Below the pieces are notes generated by a model. It saw only the letters and a list, made by a program, of their open reading frames with translations, ran no database searches and was not told where the DNA came from. From assembly GCA_002077045.2 (NCBI GenBank), contig KZ111155.1, forward strand, positions 268,265 through 332,264: DNA of 64,000 bases. The letters are read 5' to 3'. The DNA comes from Rachicladosporium sp. CCFEE 5018 (taxonomy: Eukaryota; Ascomycota; Dothideomycetes; Cladosporiales; Cladosporiaceae). Below are positions 1 to 12,477 of this stretch, piece after piece (position 1 is the stretch's first letter; each line of letters begins with the position of its first letter). The position numbers and the translations under genes were made by a program.

Positions 1-1186
1 CGCCGCTCAGCTCGAGAAGTTCCGCCCGATAGTCACATACTGGTGTAAGCGCACCACACCAGAAGCTGTAGGACATGGCTAAGTATCACGGTCAGGCGAG
101 TACTACATCCTCCAAATTATTCTCAATAAGCAACTCCACACCACCTCAGAAGAAGTCTCCAACTATGCTGTGCACTTAATGGATAAGCTTGAGGCGTACA
201 AATCTGAGAACGCTGCTAACGATGCTGTGGTTGATGATGTGGCGGCTAAGGCATATGTTGAGAACTTCGCGCTTGGGACGTTTGCACGGGCTGAGACGGA
301 GCAGAGGGGTAATGTGGTGAAGAGGCAGACTGCAGATACGTTCCAGGCTGCTGCAACATTCCTGGATTTGCTCAGTATATGGGGTGCTTTGGACGTGGAG
401 GCTGCGGCAAAGAGCAAGTTCGCGAAGTTCCATGCGTTGAGGATCGCGAGGGCATTGAAGGAGGGAAAAGACCCGAATGAGACGAACCCGAAGGTTGAGG
501 AGCCCGCGCTGCCTAAGGAGCCGGATGACGAGGTTGAGCAGGAGCTAAAGGATCTGGAGAGGGAGGGGAGGGAAGCGACGTACAGGCCACCGACTGTGGA
601 GAGCGCACCGGACAGTCACCAGGCTTCGCGTGCAATCAGTGCTTCTCGAGGTAGTCCTCCTCTATCGCTACCTACGCAGCCTTCCGATGAGCCGCATGCT
701 GGCGGAGCACAAGATCGGAATCCGGCCGATGTTGACGCGGAAGATGAGCCGGAATCAGCGAGCAGGACTGCGTCGGTCGGCGGTGGCTACTTCCCCTCGG
801 TCCCTACCGGCACTTCAGGCGACGCACATCATGGCACTGCAGCCGATCCTCCATCGGACACGACCTTCGCAGCTCCATCCGCGGACCCATCAGACTTCTA
901 CAGCCTCCCTCCGTCAGCGCCCGCATTGCCAGTTCATAGCATACCTTCACCCCCAACACCTCAAGCTCCGATCCAGCCGCCACCGCAGCCTTATAGTCAA
1001 ATACCACCTAGACCAGCAGCGCCGACGCCTACTGCAACGCGACCCTCAGCACTACGGACGGACGATGACAGCGTGATGGCGGCACAGAAGCATGCAAAGT
1101 GGGCGATCTCGGCGCTGAACTTTGAGGATGTGCCTACGGCCGTGGCGGAGCTGAAGAGGGCGTTGGAGAGTTTGGGAGGGCTGTGA
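1..1186 (+). CDS. VTA1: VTA1/LIP5 homologue, 5' end cut by window
   Basis: Vta1 is the cofactor that activates the AAA ATPase Vps4 to recycle ESCRT-III during multivesicular-body sorting on endosomes. The first exon is cut by the window edge (1-44). The intron is 45-95 (gtaagc...cag) and exon 2 is 96-1186. The join gives the family motif YWCEYY, followed by a helical MIT-like region with the conserved phrase LLSIWGALDVE and a run ending FHALRIARALKEG. A long Pro/Ser/Ala-rich linker follows (residues about 140-300 of the visible part). The last ~35 residues (HAKWAISALNFEDVPTAVAE) form the Vta1 C-terminal domain that contacts Vps4. About 375 residues are visible and the extreme N-terminus is missing. 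The alternative acceptor at 100 gives the wrong phase. Identification is firm. Confidence 0.93.
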
Positions 1187-1867
1187 GTCACATCCGGAAC
1201 TGCTTCACATCTTACACGAGTCGACATCTGGGCGAAGGTGCCTTACACACAGTGACCTTGGAGGTCTGGTGGTATGGTGTGTCCGAGAGACACTATTGTA
1301 GGTCAAGAGTACACGTTTTAAGAAGTCGGGGATCCATGTCGACTACATCACGTGTTGGATGCGGTACCACGGTGGTGGTGATGAGGTAGCATTTCGGCCA
1401 TTTGGGTCTGAGGCAGGGGAGTACCCAAGGCTATACCCAGATGTTAGTATATATGAGCTAGTGTAGTCCATTGTACTATCACTGCTAGCTCCAATATCTC
1501 CATGTCTCTCTATCTCCAAGGTCAATGTCGGTCACGTTTGACATATTTGCCTTTTTGTCTGAGGCTCTCACAGTTGTGATGACTCAGATCCACGGGTAAT
1601 GCCGGCGCTAGACGGAAACCGCGAACAATCAAGCTGCTTTACTGTTCACGAACCACTACACTGCTGACTTCACACAACCCCCTCTACACGTCCAACCTCT
1701 GGATCATCATACTTTCTTTGAGTGCCAACCAGCCATCGACTGGCTCACACCCTCATACCTGCGCGCACAAGGAAGCGCATTCACGACACCCCCCCCCACC
1801 GCAGTAACCCCGCAGGCCGGGAGCAATACCCTCTACCACCCCTCCGATACCCCCCACACCCGTTACG
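1187..1867. other. intergenic, VTA1 to MEX67
   Basis: No supportable gene. It should hold the VTA1 terminator and the MEX67 promoter. A C-rich tract lies near 1790-1800 and a pyrimidine-rich leader precedes the ATG at 1868. Confidence 0.6.
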
Positions 1868-4020
1868 ATGCCCGGCCGTGGCAGCTCTGCCCCGAAAGCT
1901 GCACCTCGAGGACCCGCCGCACTCCGTCGCGACAGACTTCGAAAGGACCGCGATGGGGATCTGGCCATGGATGTCGCAGTGAAGGGGCGTGCTGCACGTG
2001 TGGGCAAATCATCGCCAGTACCTACAGGCCCGCGCAGTGAAGGCTCAATGCGCAGCTCAAGAGGCGGATTGCTAAGTACTGGTGCTCAGCGTGCTATTCT
2101 CAAGCATGCAGGTGCAGGTGACATCGCGATGAAGGAGGGCCGGACGTCGCAGCCCCGCGGAAACTTGGAACTAAGGATCAGCAACTGGACCAAGAACAAA
2201 GCATCGAGCAACCCGGACGGCGGCCTCAGCTCGCTTCTCTCATGGCTCGAGAAGAAGGCAAGCACGAGGCTGAGCTCAAGAGCTAGGAATGTGAAGATCA
2301 AGAAGGTATGTCGTCGCCGCTGCTCTTGCCATACCGGACACTATCTACATCGCTCGCTCGACGCATCCGGTCCGCTCTCGTTTGCAGCCAATCTCAGAAC
2401 GACGACCGCGATTACTTGAAAGGCCTTGTGGATACTCCCTTTATATGCTAGACGCTCCTTGCTGGAATTACGACAATACTAACGTACATACAGTCGAGGA
2501 AAGACGGAGATGATGTGGTGATCAGTGTGCCAGCAGAGGACGTTGGTGCAGTGCTGAGGTTGGACGGCTACGTGTGGGCAGGAGTGAACGTCAGTGTGAC
2601 GAGGCTTACAGGAGACGGCAAGACGGCGGAGAGGAATGATGCGACCGAGAAGACTCGCAACATGCTGAAGGGTGTGCTCGAGCGGCGGTACAATGCGGAT
2701 GCGAAGTTGCTCGACTTCAGTCAGCTTGCTTCAGACTCAGAGCTGCAGCAGGAAGCAGTGTTCAACTCGAAGAGCACTGCCAGCAAGTTCTTCCCGGCAA
2801 TGATGGTTGTTCTCGACAAGGCATTCGACTCGATCAAAGATCGCGACGCTGCTGTACAGAGCGTCTCACTGGCAAACAATGAGCTGGCGGACCTCAAAGT
2901 AGTGAGTTCGTTGTCTGAGTTTCTCCCACAGCTCAAGAACCTGGACCTTTCGAACAACAAGTTTGAGAAGCTGGATCAACTCGTCCTGTGGAGGAAGCGG
3001 TTCCACCACCTCGACCAACTCGTTCTCTCCGGCAACCCTATCGAGCAAGCAGATCCGACCTTCGCAACCACCATCATACAATGGTTCCCGAAGCTGCGCA
3101 CTCTCAACGGCGTCCAGGTCCGGACTGACGAAGAAATTGCGAAGCGCGCAGAGGCTGGCGCTATTCCATTCCCGCTGCGCTCGGCATCTTTCCAGGACGA
3201 AGGCGGTATTGTGGTGGAGTTTGTCAAGAACTTCATCCTCGGCTTCGACACAGATCGCGCAGCATTGGCCAAGCACTATTACGACGACAAGTCCGACTTC
3301 TCTTACGCCGTCAACACATCAGCACCTCGCGACCCTGCTGCGAGTGAGGCCGAGAAGGGCGACTGGGGCAACTACATCAAGAACAGTCGCAACCTCAAGA
3401 AGACAAGCCATCCTGGTGCACGGCAACATAGGCTGTTCCGCGGCACACAGGCAATTTCGGATGTCTTCGCTGGGCTGCCGAAGACGAAGCATCCGGATCT
3501 GGCGGCTGAGGCGAGGAATTACATGATTGAGGCGCACATCCAGCCAGGCGTGCCCGATCTCACTGGGCAGAGTGTGAGTGGTGTCGATGGGTTCACGATC
3601 ACGATGCATGGCGAGTTCGACGAGGTGGTTGCGGCGACCGGGCAGAGCAAGAAGAAGCGCAGCTTTGACCGGACTATCGTCATCGGTCCGAGTGTGCCTG
3701 GCTCGCCTTCCCAGATACGCGTGGTAAACGACATACTCACGATCCGCGCGTATGGTGGTGCTCAAGCTTTCGACCCCGATAACTTCGAGGATTGGACTAC
3801 GACCGCACCACCAAATGCCGACAACATCCCTCAATTCCCTGCCGGTGTCACCCTCGAGATCGCCGAGCAGATGGTCATTGAGTTGCAGAAGCAAACTCGT
3901 ATGACTATTGGCTATGCGAAGGATTGCTTGGAGCAGGTCTCGTGGGACTTCGCGAGGGCTGTGCAAGCTTTTGAGAGTGTGAAGGGGAATTTGCCTGCGG
4001 ATGCGTTTGTGGCTGAGTAG
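1868..4020 (+). CDS. MEX67: mRNA export receptor Mex67 (NXF1/TAP family)
   Basis: Mex67 with Mtr2 carries mRNPs through the nuclear pore. Exon 1 is 1868-2305 and exon 2 is 2494-4020, both in phase 0, with a 188-bp intron (gtatgt...acag); the product is 654 residues. The N-terminus is basic and disordered. An RNA-binding RRM-like segment starts near the exon junction. Leucine-rich repeats follow (SLANNELADL, NLDLSNNKFEKL, DQLVLSGNPIE). The NTF2-like domain begins around FVKNFILGFDTDR. The C-terminal UBA-like TAP-C domain (about the last 55 residues, ending near AVQAFESVKGNLPADAF) binds FG-nucleoporins. All three hallmark modules are in the usual order, so the call is secure. The intron is longer than most in this window. 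Confidence 0.95.
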
Positions 4021-4508
4021 AGTGCGGCTACATGTGCGAAGGAGTCCATGGGAGAGGGAATGAGAGAGCGGAGAGGGTTACTGGTGGCGGTTTGAGCACT
4101 GCATGTACTACAATGGAATTAGCGAGGCGTTGGAGGGACTGGGATGGAAGCGGATCAGATTGTTGGCGATTCTCTTTTGCGTGGCAAAGGCGTGGCTGCG
4201 AGGTATAGATCCACCAACACGCGCATGAGCGCTGCCTGCTTCCCACAATGTCCACTCTCCCAGTCTCAGTGTCGCATTGCCCGTACCCGTGGTTCGACAT
4301 GTGTAGCCCTGGAAATATATGACTGTTATGACACCACGTGATCGATGTGCGGATCTTGCCGCTATCAAGCTGCACCTTCAAACACCTGAATCTACCATCT
4401 ACTGCGATACCTCTACGCCTGATCGCTACACCCGCGCCACCAACAACTGCGTGCGCTCCGCCATCACCACCCTCCCTACCTCATCGACACTCATCAGAGT
4501 GCATCACA
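4021..4508. other. intergenic, MEX67 to SF3B1
   Basis: No gene that I can support. Short open frames here lack family resemblance. It probably contains the SF3B1 promoter. Confidence 0.55.
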
Positions 4509-7500
4509 ATGTCGGACGGTAAGAGTTAGACCCCCTCATCAACACCCTCCCACCCCATCACTGACAATGACTCCTCAGCGGCGTTCGAGGCTGCGCGCAA
4601 GGGCGCGGCAGAGCGCAGCACCTCCAGCAAGAAGCCCTCCTCTGCCCGCGACAGCCAACGCAACACATCCACCAAAGTCTCGCTGAGCGAGAACTTCGAC
4701 ACTGAGCTCTACGGTAATGGCGGCGGAGATAAATTTGCTGGCTACAACACTGAGATTGCTGGGGAGATGGATGTCGATGCCGAGAGCGGGGATGACGAGG
4801 AGGACGGCGATGAGGGGAGACTGGTAGGTCAGTACACCGCCACCGCGGCGCAGATCGGGGAGTGGAATTCCGGCGCGGCTGGGGAGGAGGATATCCTGGA
4901 TAGCAGGGAGAAGCAAGCGCAGATTCAGAGTCGGGAGACAGATTACCAACGTAAGCGGTTTGCTCGGCGGCTCAGCGGGGGCGCGGTGCAGACTGGGGAG
5001 GCGAAGAGCTACCGCGAGACGATGGCTGAGCGGGACTTGGAGAGGGAGGAGGAGAGAGTGAAGAGGGCGATTGAGGAGAAGACGAAGGAGCAGATCGCGA
5101 ATGGGGAGGATGATATGGAGGTTGATGCGAAGCCGACGCTCGCGCTTGAGGAGGTGAAGCCGGAGAGGAAGAGGAGGAAGCGGGGATGGGATGCGGATGA
5201 GAGTACTGCGCCGGTTGAGAAGGAAGAGACGAATGGGGTGAATGGGCATGCGGCTGAGGGCGAGGCGAAGAGGAAGAAGACCAGGTGGGACACTTCAGGT
5301 GGCGATGGAGCTGTGGCGTACAATGCTGAGGGCGAGCTTATTAATGCCGATGGGGAGAGTGTGGCGGCTGAGAGTAAGGCTGGTAAAAAGAAGAGCAGAT
5401 GGGACACTACCGCTGAGGTGGAGGTGCCAACTACGAATGGTGTTGCGGACACCGCAGTGTCGAAGCGGCGTTCCAAGTGGGATGTTGCTGGTCCTGCAAG
5501 TGGTGCTGGAGGTCCTGTGGGCTCAGCGACGCCCATGCAGCCACTCACTGCATTCGGTGGAGATCAGTCGAACCGCAATGCGCCGCTATCAGATGAGGAG
5601 CTTGACGAGCTGCTACCATCAGANNNNNNNNNNNNNNNNNNNNNNNNNNNNNNNNNNNNNNNNNNNNNNNNNNNNNNNNNNNNNNNNNNNNNNNNNNNNN
5701 NNNNNNNNNNNNNNNNNNNNNNNGAGAGTACTGCGCCGGTTGAGAAGGAAGAGACGAATGGGGTGAATGGGCATGCGGCTGAGGGCGAGGCGAAGAGGAA
5801 GAAGACCAGGTGGGACACTTCAGGTGGCGATGGAGCTGTGGCGTACAATGCTGAGGGCGAGCTTATTAATGCCGATGGGGAGAGTGTGGCGGCTGAGAGT
5901 AAGGCTGGTAAAAAGAAGAGCAGATGGGACACTACCGCTGAGGTGGAGGTGCCAACTACGAATGGTGTTGCGGACACCGCAGTGTCGAAGCGGCGTTCCA
6001 AGTGGGATGTTGCTGGTCCTGCAAGTGGTGCTGGAGGTCCTGTGGGCTCAGCGACGCCCATGCAGCCACTCACTGCATTCGGTGGAGATCAGTCGAACCG
6101 CAATGCGCCGCTATCAGATGAGGAGCTTGACGAGCTGCTACCATCAGAAGGCTACAAGATCTTGGATCCACCGCCTGGATATGAGCCGCTGCGAGCACCG
6201 AAAAATCGACTCGCTGTACCTGCCACTCCACTTCCCACTGGTGGCTTCATGAATCAGGAGCCTGTTGACGCTCGATCTATGGGCAAGCAGCTACCTTCGG
6301 ACATTCCTGGAGTCGGTGATCTGCAGTTCTTCAAGGCCGAGGACATGCAGTACTTCGGCAAGCTAGTCGACGGCGCGGACGAGAACGATCTTAGTGTGGA
6401 CGAGCTCAAGACCCGTAAGATCATGCGTCTGCTGCTGAAGGTCAAGAACGGCACGCCACCGATGAGGAAGACTGCGCTACGACAGCTGACCGACAATGCA
6501 CGTACGTTCGGAGCTGGTCCACTATTCGACCAGATCTTACCTCTACTCATGGAGAAATCGCTCGAAGATCAGGAGCGCCATCTGCTGGTCAAGGTCATCG
6601 ATCGTGTGCTATACAAGCTGGATGAATTGGTCAGGCCATATGTCCACCGCATTCTCGTCGTCATCGAGCCACTGCTCATCGATCAGGATTACTACGCTCG
6701 AGTCGAGGGCCGCGAGATCATCTCGAACTTGGCCAAGGCTGCTGGACTGGCGCACATGATCAGTACGATGCGTCCCGATATCGATCACGTCGATGAGTAT
6801 GTGCGCAACACCACCGCCCGCGCATTCGCCGTCGTAGCGAGCGCGCTCGGCATCCCGACTCTCCTCCCCTTCCTCAAAGCTGTCTGCAAAAGCAAGAAGT
6901 CCTGGCAAGCCCGCCACACGGGCGTCAAGATCGTACAGCAAATCCCCATCCTCATGGGCTGTGCCGTCCTTCCTCACCTCAAAGGATTGGTAGACTGCAT
7001 CGGCGACAATCTCAACGACGAGCAGACCAAAGTGCGCACAGTCACATCCCTCGCACTGGCAGCCTTAGCAGAAGCCTCCAACCCCTTCGGCATCGAATCC
7101 TTTGACGACATCCTGAACCCGCTCTGGACTGGCGCGCGTAAGCAGCGCGGCAAAGGTCTCGCGGGCTTCTTGAAGGCCGTGGGCTATATCATCCCGCTCA
7201 TGGACGAGGAGTACTCGAATTACTACACTAGTCAGATCATGGAGATCTTGATCCGCGAATTCCAGAGTCCGGACGAGGAGATGAAGAAAGTCGTGCTCAA
7301 GGTGGTCTCCCAGTGCGCTGGTACCTCCGGCGTGACGGCTGGCTATCTCAAGGACACTGTTCTGTCGGACTTCTTCAAGTTCTTCTGGGTGAGGAGGATG
7401 GCGCTTGATCGGAGGAATTATAAGCAGGTCGTTGAGACTACTGTTGATCTGGGGAATAAGGTGGGTGTTGGTGAGATTGTGGAGCGGATTGTGGGTAATC

Positions 7501-8837
7501 TCAAGGATGAGAGTGAGGCTTACCGCAAGATGACTGTTGAGACAATCGAGAAGGTCATCTCTGCTATGGGCGCAGCGGACATCAATGACCGCCTTGAAGA
7601 GCGCCTGGTCGACGGCATCCTGCACGCTTTCCAAGAGCAGAGCGTGGAGGATATTGTGCTTCTCAATGGCTTCGGCACCGTCGTCAACGCCCTTGGAACG
7701 CGATGCAAGCCTTACCTCCCGCAAATCGTCTCCACGATCCTCTGGCGCCTGAACAACAAGAGCGCGACAGTGCGCCAACAAGCGGCAGACCTCATCTCCA
7801 GGATCGCCGTGGTCATGAAGCAATGCGGCGAGGACGCACTGATGGGCAAGCTGGGCACAGTTCTCTACGAATACCTAGGCGAAGAGTATCCCGAAGTCCT
7901 CGGCTCCATCCTAGGCGCCATGCGCAGCATCGTCACAGTTGTGGGCATCAACCAGATGCAGCCGCCCATCCGCGACCTTCTACCACGCATCACGCCTATC
8001 CTCCGCAATCGCCACGAAAAAGTACAAGAAAACACCATCGACCTCGTCGGACGCATCGCCGACCGCGGACCCGAGAGCGTGAACGCGCGAGAATGGATGC
8101 GCATCTGCTTTGAACTTCTTGACATGCTCAAAGCACATAAGAAAGGCATCCGTCGCGCCGCAAACAACACTTTCGGTTTCATCGCCAAAGCCATCGGACC
8201 TCAGGACGTCCTCTCTACGCTCCTCAACAACCTCCGCGTCCAGGACCGACAGAGTCGTGTGTGTACTGCGGTGGCTATAGGTATTGTGGCCGAGACCTGC
8301 GCGCCTTTCACCGTGCTGCCGGCGCTGATGAACGAGTACCGCGTGCCGGAGCTGAATGTGCAGAATGGCGTGCTCAAAGCGCTCTCTTTCCTTTTCGAGT
8401 ACATCGGCGAAATGGGCAAGGACTACGTCTACGCCGTCACACCTTTGCTAGAAGACGCACTCATCGACAGAGATCAAGTCCATCGTCAGACCGGCGCTGC
8501 GGTTGTGAAGCACATGGCTCTCGGCGTCGTCGGCCTGGGCTGCGAAGACGCAATGCTACATCTGCTCAACCTCCTTATCCCGAACTTATTCGAAACCTCA
8601 CCCCACGTCATCGACAGAGTCATCGAAGCCATCGACGCGGTGCGGGTGGCTGTCGGTACCGGCGCGGTGATGAACTATGTCTGGGCGGGTCTGTTCCATC
8701 CGGCTAGGAAGGTACGGGTGCCGTATTGGAGATTGTACAATGATGCTTATGTTATGAGCGCGGATGCCATGGTGCCTTATTATCCGCCGCTTGAGGAGGA
8801 GAAGTTGAGGAGGAAGGAGCTGTTCGTTATGATATAG
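4509..8837 (+). CDS. HSH155: splicing factor 3B subunit 1 (SF3B1/Hsh155), interrupted by assembly gap
   Basis: This is the U2 snRNP scaffold that clamps the branch-point helix. Exon 1 is only 10 nt (4509-4518, ATG TCG GAC G), the intron is 4519-4578 and the rest is one exon, 4579-8837. The N-terminal part is charged and carries several W-containing U2AF-ligand-type motifs (KTRWDTS, KSRWDTT, RSKWDVA), which in the family bind UHM domains. After a PPPGYEPLR-type motif, the C-terminal ~850 residues are HEAT repeats that end in the conserved tail VPYWRLYND. As assembled, the frame reads through 100 Ns with a duplicated 425-bp flank, giving 1422 residues. Removing gap plus duplicate (525 nt, exactly 175 codons) leaves about 1247, normal for fungal Hsh155. 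Confidence 0.95.
5199..5623. repeat. first copy of 425-bp duplicated gap flank
   Basis: This stretch, from gagagtactgcg to ctaccatcaga, recurs base for base as far as I can follow at 5724-6148, immediately across the N-run. It is best read as the same piece of SF3B1 placed on both sides of a scaffold gap. Confidence 0.9.
5624..5723. other. assembly gap (100 N)
   Basis: Exactly 100 N, the customary placeholder for a gap of unknown size, inside the SF3B1 reading frame. Confidence 0.99.
5724..6148. repeat. second copy of 425-bp duplicated gap flank
   Basis: Repeat of 5199-5623 starting at the first base after the gap. The offset is 525 nt, a multiple of three, so the artefact is invisible to a frame check. 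Confidence 0.9.
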
Positions 8838-9491
8838 GTTGGAAGAGACGGCGATGCTGGGGGAATGGTTCAGGAGGGAGCGGGGAAGACTGGTTATATC
8901 GGCGCTGAAGATGGTGCGGAGCTCTGGCGCGACACGCGTTCCGTTGCCGTTGGGTTTCGCTTGGAGAAGATGCATGGGTGGGAAACAGTGGTGAAGCGTG
9001 CTGGTCTAGCACGAAGAAAAGAGCAGATGGAGCATGCCGTAGTGGTCAACGCCGTTAGATGTATGATCGAATCTGTACAATCAAACCCATACCTTGAGCG
9101 TCGACCGCGTCGTCATCCGTTGTTGCAATCATTCCACTGCTTTGCATTTTGACCTGACCATGTTGCCAGTGCTCCTTTCCTTCGCTGCCGTGAAGCCTAC
9201 AAATATTACGCCAGTAGCCATGCCTTGCTCCGCAGGCTCGCATTACGCCGCGTACCCATTGCATCGCGTGCATAGGATCACCGTCCCATGGTGCCTGTCG
9301 CCCTCTACGCCATCATCTTCTTCGTCGGTCATGAAGAGGCCGTGGCCGACCTGTCCTCTTCAGGTGCTGGTTTCTGAGCCATCGCGAAGTACCACCAGTA
9401 TCGGCGCGCATCTGATCTGGCCTCGTCTACTATCCTCCACTTTCCAGGATCCGCATCACTCGCATGCCTCTATTTACTACTGCGGCCCATC
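8838..9491. other. convergent intergenic, SF3B1 / regulator 3' ends
   Basis: Terminator space shared by two convergent genes. No supportable coding sequence or RNA gene was seen. Confidence 0.55.
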
Positions 9492-11806
9492 TCAAGACGG
9501 ATGCCCAGTATTCGGCGTCTGCACGCCCATCCCACTCCCCGGCGTCGGCTTCATACTCGAATGCGGACTGCTCGCCTGCAGGTTCCTCCTTACATTCTTC
9601 AACATATCGATCGTCCACCTGCTCCCTGTGTTCTGCTCTCTCACAGACTCCAGCTGATTCTCGATACTCGTCAGCGTCTCGTCGGGGTCCTCGAAACTGT
9701 CAAACATCCCGGGAGAGTGCACGCTGCATTGTAGGATCACGGCGTAGCAGCTTATGAGCATCTGCATTTGGTACCAGCCGATGAGTTGAGGGTGGGAGCG
9801 AAGACAGGCGACCGTGAGGAGCGCGTTGTGCAGGCAGGTACGGCTGCATTCAAAGACCCAGATCTCGATGCCGCTGAGGTCTTGTTGGTCTTCGGGTGTT
9901 TTCGGTGGGGTGGCGAGCCGCTCGATCTCTTTATGGAGGAGGTAGTAGCAGACGCCTTTGTTGAGCATGAAGTGGCAGAGGTAGTAGCGCGTCGCAATGT
10001 TGACCTGGACGAAATTAGTTGTAGTCTGTATGGTATCACAGTCATGCTACTCAATTTGTAGGATGGGATGCTGCTAGTGAGCAAGCCGTACGCAGCAAGT
10101 GTTCGCGGGAACTGCAATTCTATTGGCAGTGAGCGATACCAGTACTCCAGCTCAGATGTGATGTCCGATATCGGGCGGCCCACGAATCGAGGGTTGCTGT
10201 AGGCGTTGTTGATCATGTATATATTGGTGAAGATCCTGTTCAGACATAGTCGCAGCCACAAGGTCTGATCTAGGAACAGAGGCGCTTGCTGTTCTGGTGG
10301 CGCGCTGTACAATGGGAACTGAGTTTGGCTGCCGTTGACATTGCCACTCGTGTCGAAGAAGAGTTGGGCCACGTCTGCAGTGGGCTGGCCGTCAATCTCA
10401 GATAGCATGTCGGACTCCATCAAGAAGTGCATCTTTGTCAAGAACGAGGCAGAACCGAGTGAGAGCCTTGAACGGGTCCATGTCGAAGACAGACCCATAC
10501 CGACCTGGCGCAATATACCCATCGCATGGAAAGGTCGTCCGTAGATGATGATTAATTGTACAGCAACCATCTACTTCTTCGTTAGCAATCTATACTCTTG
10601 GACTGCTGTACTGCAGAGCACATACCATCTTCGACGTGAGATTCACCTCCTCATCTTGGGAGTGCAGCGTCCATATCCGACTCAATGCGAGCTGGAAACA
10701 TGCACGAGATGTGGCTGTTGTACCAAAGTCGTTGGTAGGGTCTGGTGTCAGGTACTGGAACGCTACCGAGAGCAACAGAAGTGTCGTCAATGATAAATCG
10801 CTGAGCTTCACGTAGCCCAAGTTGTCACCACTGCGAGGCAGTTGCTCGAGCGCGCTCTGCAACGAGTAGGTCGATGTCATCTGGAGAAAGTAGGTAATGG
10901 TCTGCGGCACGAGGTTTGTCTGATGATACATTCGCTGCGTCTTGTCAGCAGCCTCTTTGCGATCGTTCGCACGTTCACCTTGACAACACTTACTTGGACG
11001 TACTCAGCTACTATTGAGACCCGGACGGTACTTTGCGCAGCATCGGCGATGCCATCGACGACTGTCAGAGGTTAGCTTGCTTGTGGATTGCTCCAAACTA
11101 GGGAGCACACTTACGCGACGCATCTGCTTCCTGAGGCGACCTGTCGTCAGCAGCGGTCTCACAGCCACTTCACGCTGAACACGGAACTTACATCACCTAG
11201 CACGAATCAGCTCAAGACGTTCACTTGTTGTTTTGGCATGCCCTGGCTTACACTGTCTCTGATACTGCAACGGGTCGAAGCCATCCAAGGAGAGATTGAT
11301 GCGCAGGCGAGGCCAATACTGGTACATCTTATGCGACGCAGCGGTATGGAAGTTGGGCATGGGTATCCGTTGGAAGGCGCCGTCATCGTCAGTATGGCGC
11401 GCTTTCGAGCCACGCATAGGAGCAGAGGTAACTGTCCCCTGCTCCAGTTGAGCAAGGCGTGACTCGACGGCCTGGAGTCTACTCGCTAAGCCACTTTCAC
11501 TGTAGGTACATGAGTCAGTGCTCGTGACGCACTACGTAAAAGGAAAGGGATCATGGCGCACTTCTCCACCACCATGGGCGTCGGCCGGTAGAAGCATTCG
11601 AGCTTGGCGTTGGCGTAATGGGTACATGTCGGTCGACGACCGTCGCAACGCTGAAATGACACAGGGTCAACTTCTTGCTAAGCTCCTGAAGAGGCCGCTC
11701 AGCATACCGATTTGCGTCGTCTGCAAGTATCGCAGGCCAACGCGATCTTGCTGCGTACTGCTCTGGTCTCTGGAGAATCCCCGGGAAAATCGTGGACGGA
11801 CTGCAT
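9492..11806 (-). CDS. Zn2Cys6-type fungal transcription factor with altered zinc cluster
   Basis: Predicted nuclear regulator of 626 residues in eight exons: 11806-11708, 11650-11562, 11499-11254, 11140-11115, 11061-10994, 10934-10626, 10570-10040 and 10004-9492. Residues 20-52 form the DNA-binding cluster: C25, C28, C35, C42 and C52 fit CX2CX6CX6CX2CX6C, but position 45, expected to be the fifth cysteine, is tyrosine (codon TAC at 11617-11615). A short coiled coil (SRLQAVESRLAQLEQ) follows as in other dimeric members, then the fungal-specific middle domain. The 26-nt exon 4 and the 35-bp last intron (10039-10005, gtgata...ccag) are the least certain parts; phase and motif continuity support both. 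It is divergent from an MFS gene, so it may control efflux; that is inference. Confidence 0.85.
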
Positions 11807-12425
11807 GCTCGCTGCTGTAGTTGCTCGCGCGTGAAGGTGGCGCGCCGCAGCGCGCTATTACCGAGTCCCTTCAATGTGCACTGCCACAGGGGAGTCACGA
11901 TGTCGCATGTCTCATAGCACGGCAAGAGGCGGGTTCGGGTACACGTCTGAAGTGCTTTGGTTGTCCAGAGCTGGAGTGGCGTCGGAGCATCGCAAACCTG
12001 AGGCGTCAAGGCCCGACCACTGCATGGAAAGTCGCGCACGTGCCCTCTGAACCGAGCGATCGGGACTGTTCGACCACAACGTTCTTAACGCTCCTTTTCT
12101 TCTTTATATTCGATCGAATGCTACACATGTGCAGGATGACGCACGTTAGCATGACCGTCTACGCCACTCGAACGGTCACTATGGCTGATGCTGATAAGAA
12201 TAGTCTGATGCTCCGAACGTCGTGCCATGGACCTTACCTCGGCGCATGGCTGCTGACAGTCAGCACAGCTTAGATGGTCCTGCACTTCAAGTCAAGGTGA
12301 ATGTCGATCTCTATGATCCTCCCACCGCACATTTCCTCTCCTTCAAGACAGGACTTCATTGTCCTTCAATGCGGACTTCATCACCAGTCTCGACGATGAT
12401 TAAGTCGATGGACCATGAGTCATGT

Positions 12426-12440
12426 CGGCTCCTCTAGCCG
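12426..12440. promoter_or_regulatory. inverted repeat CGGCT-N5-AGCCG
   Basis: Perfect 5+5 dyad (CGGCT CCTCT AGCCG), equivalent to CGG-N9-CCG, the type of inverted triplet site bound by zinc-cluster dimers. It is about 380 bp upstream of the MFS start. Function is inferred from form and position only. Confidence 0.4.
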
Positions 12441-12467
12441 AAAAGGTACTTGCGTCGTACACCGATT

Positions 12468-12477
12468 CGGACATCCG
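12468..12477. promoter_or_regulatory. CGG-N4-CCG dyad
   Basis: CGG ACAT CCG, 27 bp downstream of the previous dyad, in the divergent promoter of a zinc-cluster regulator and a transporter. A possible regulator site. Confidence 0.35.

Noticed and set aside
4575..5548. Long antisense frames (224 and 179 codons) over the start of SF3B1
   Set aside because: Mirror frames of a charged low-complexity coding region, with Leu/Arg/Pro or Ser-rich translations.
11551..12039. 162-codon minus-strand frame over the zinc-cluster exon
   Set aside because: The correct frame is the one giving the CX2CX6C cluster; this one reads through two introns.
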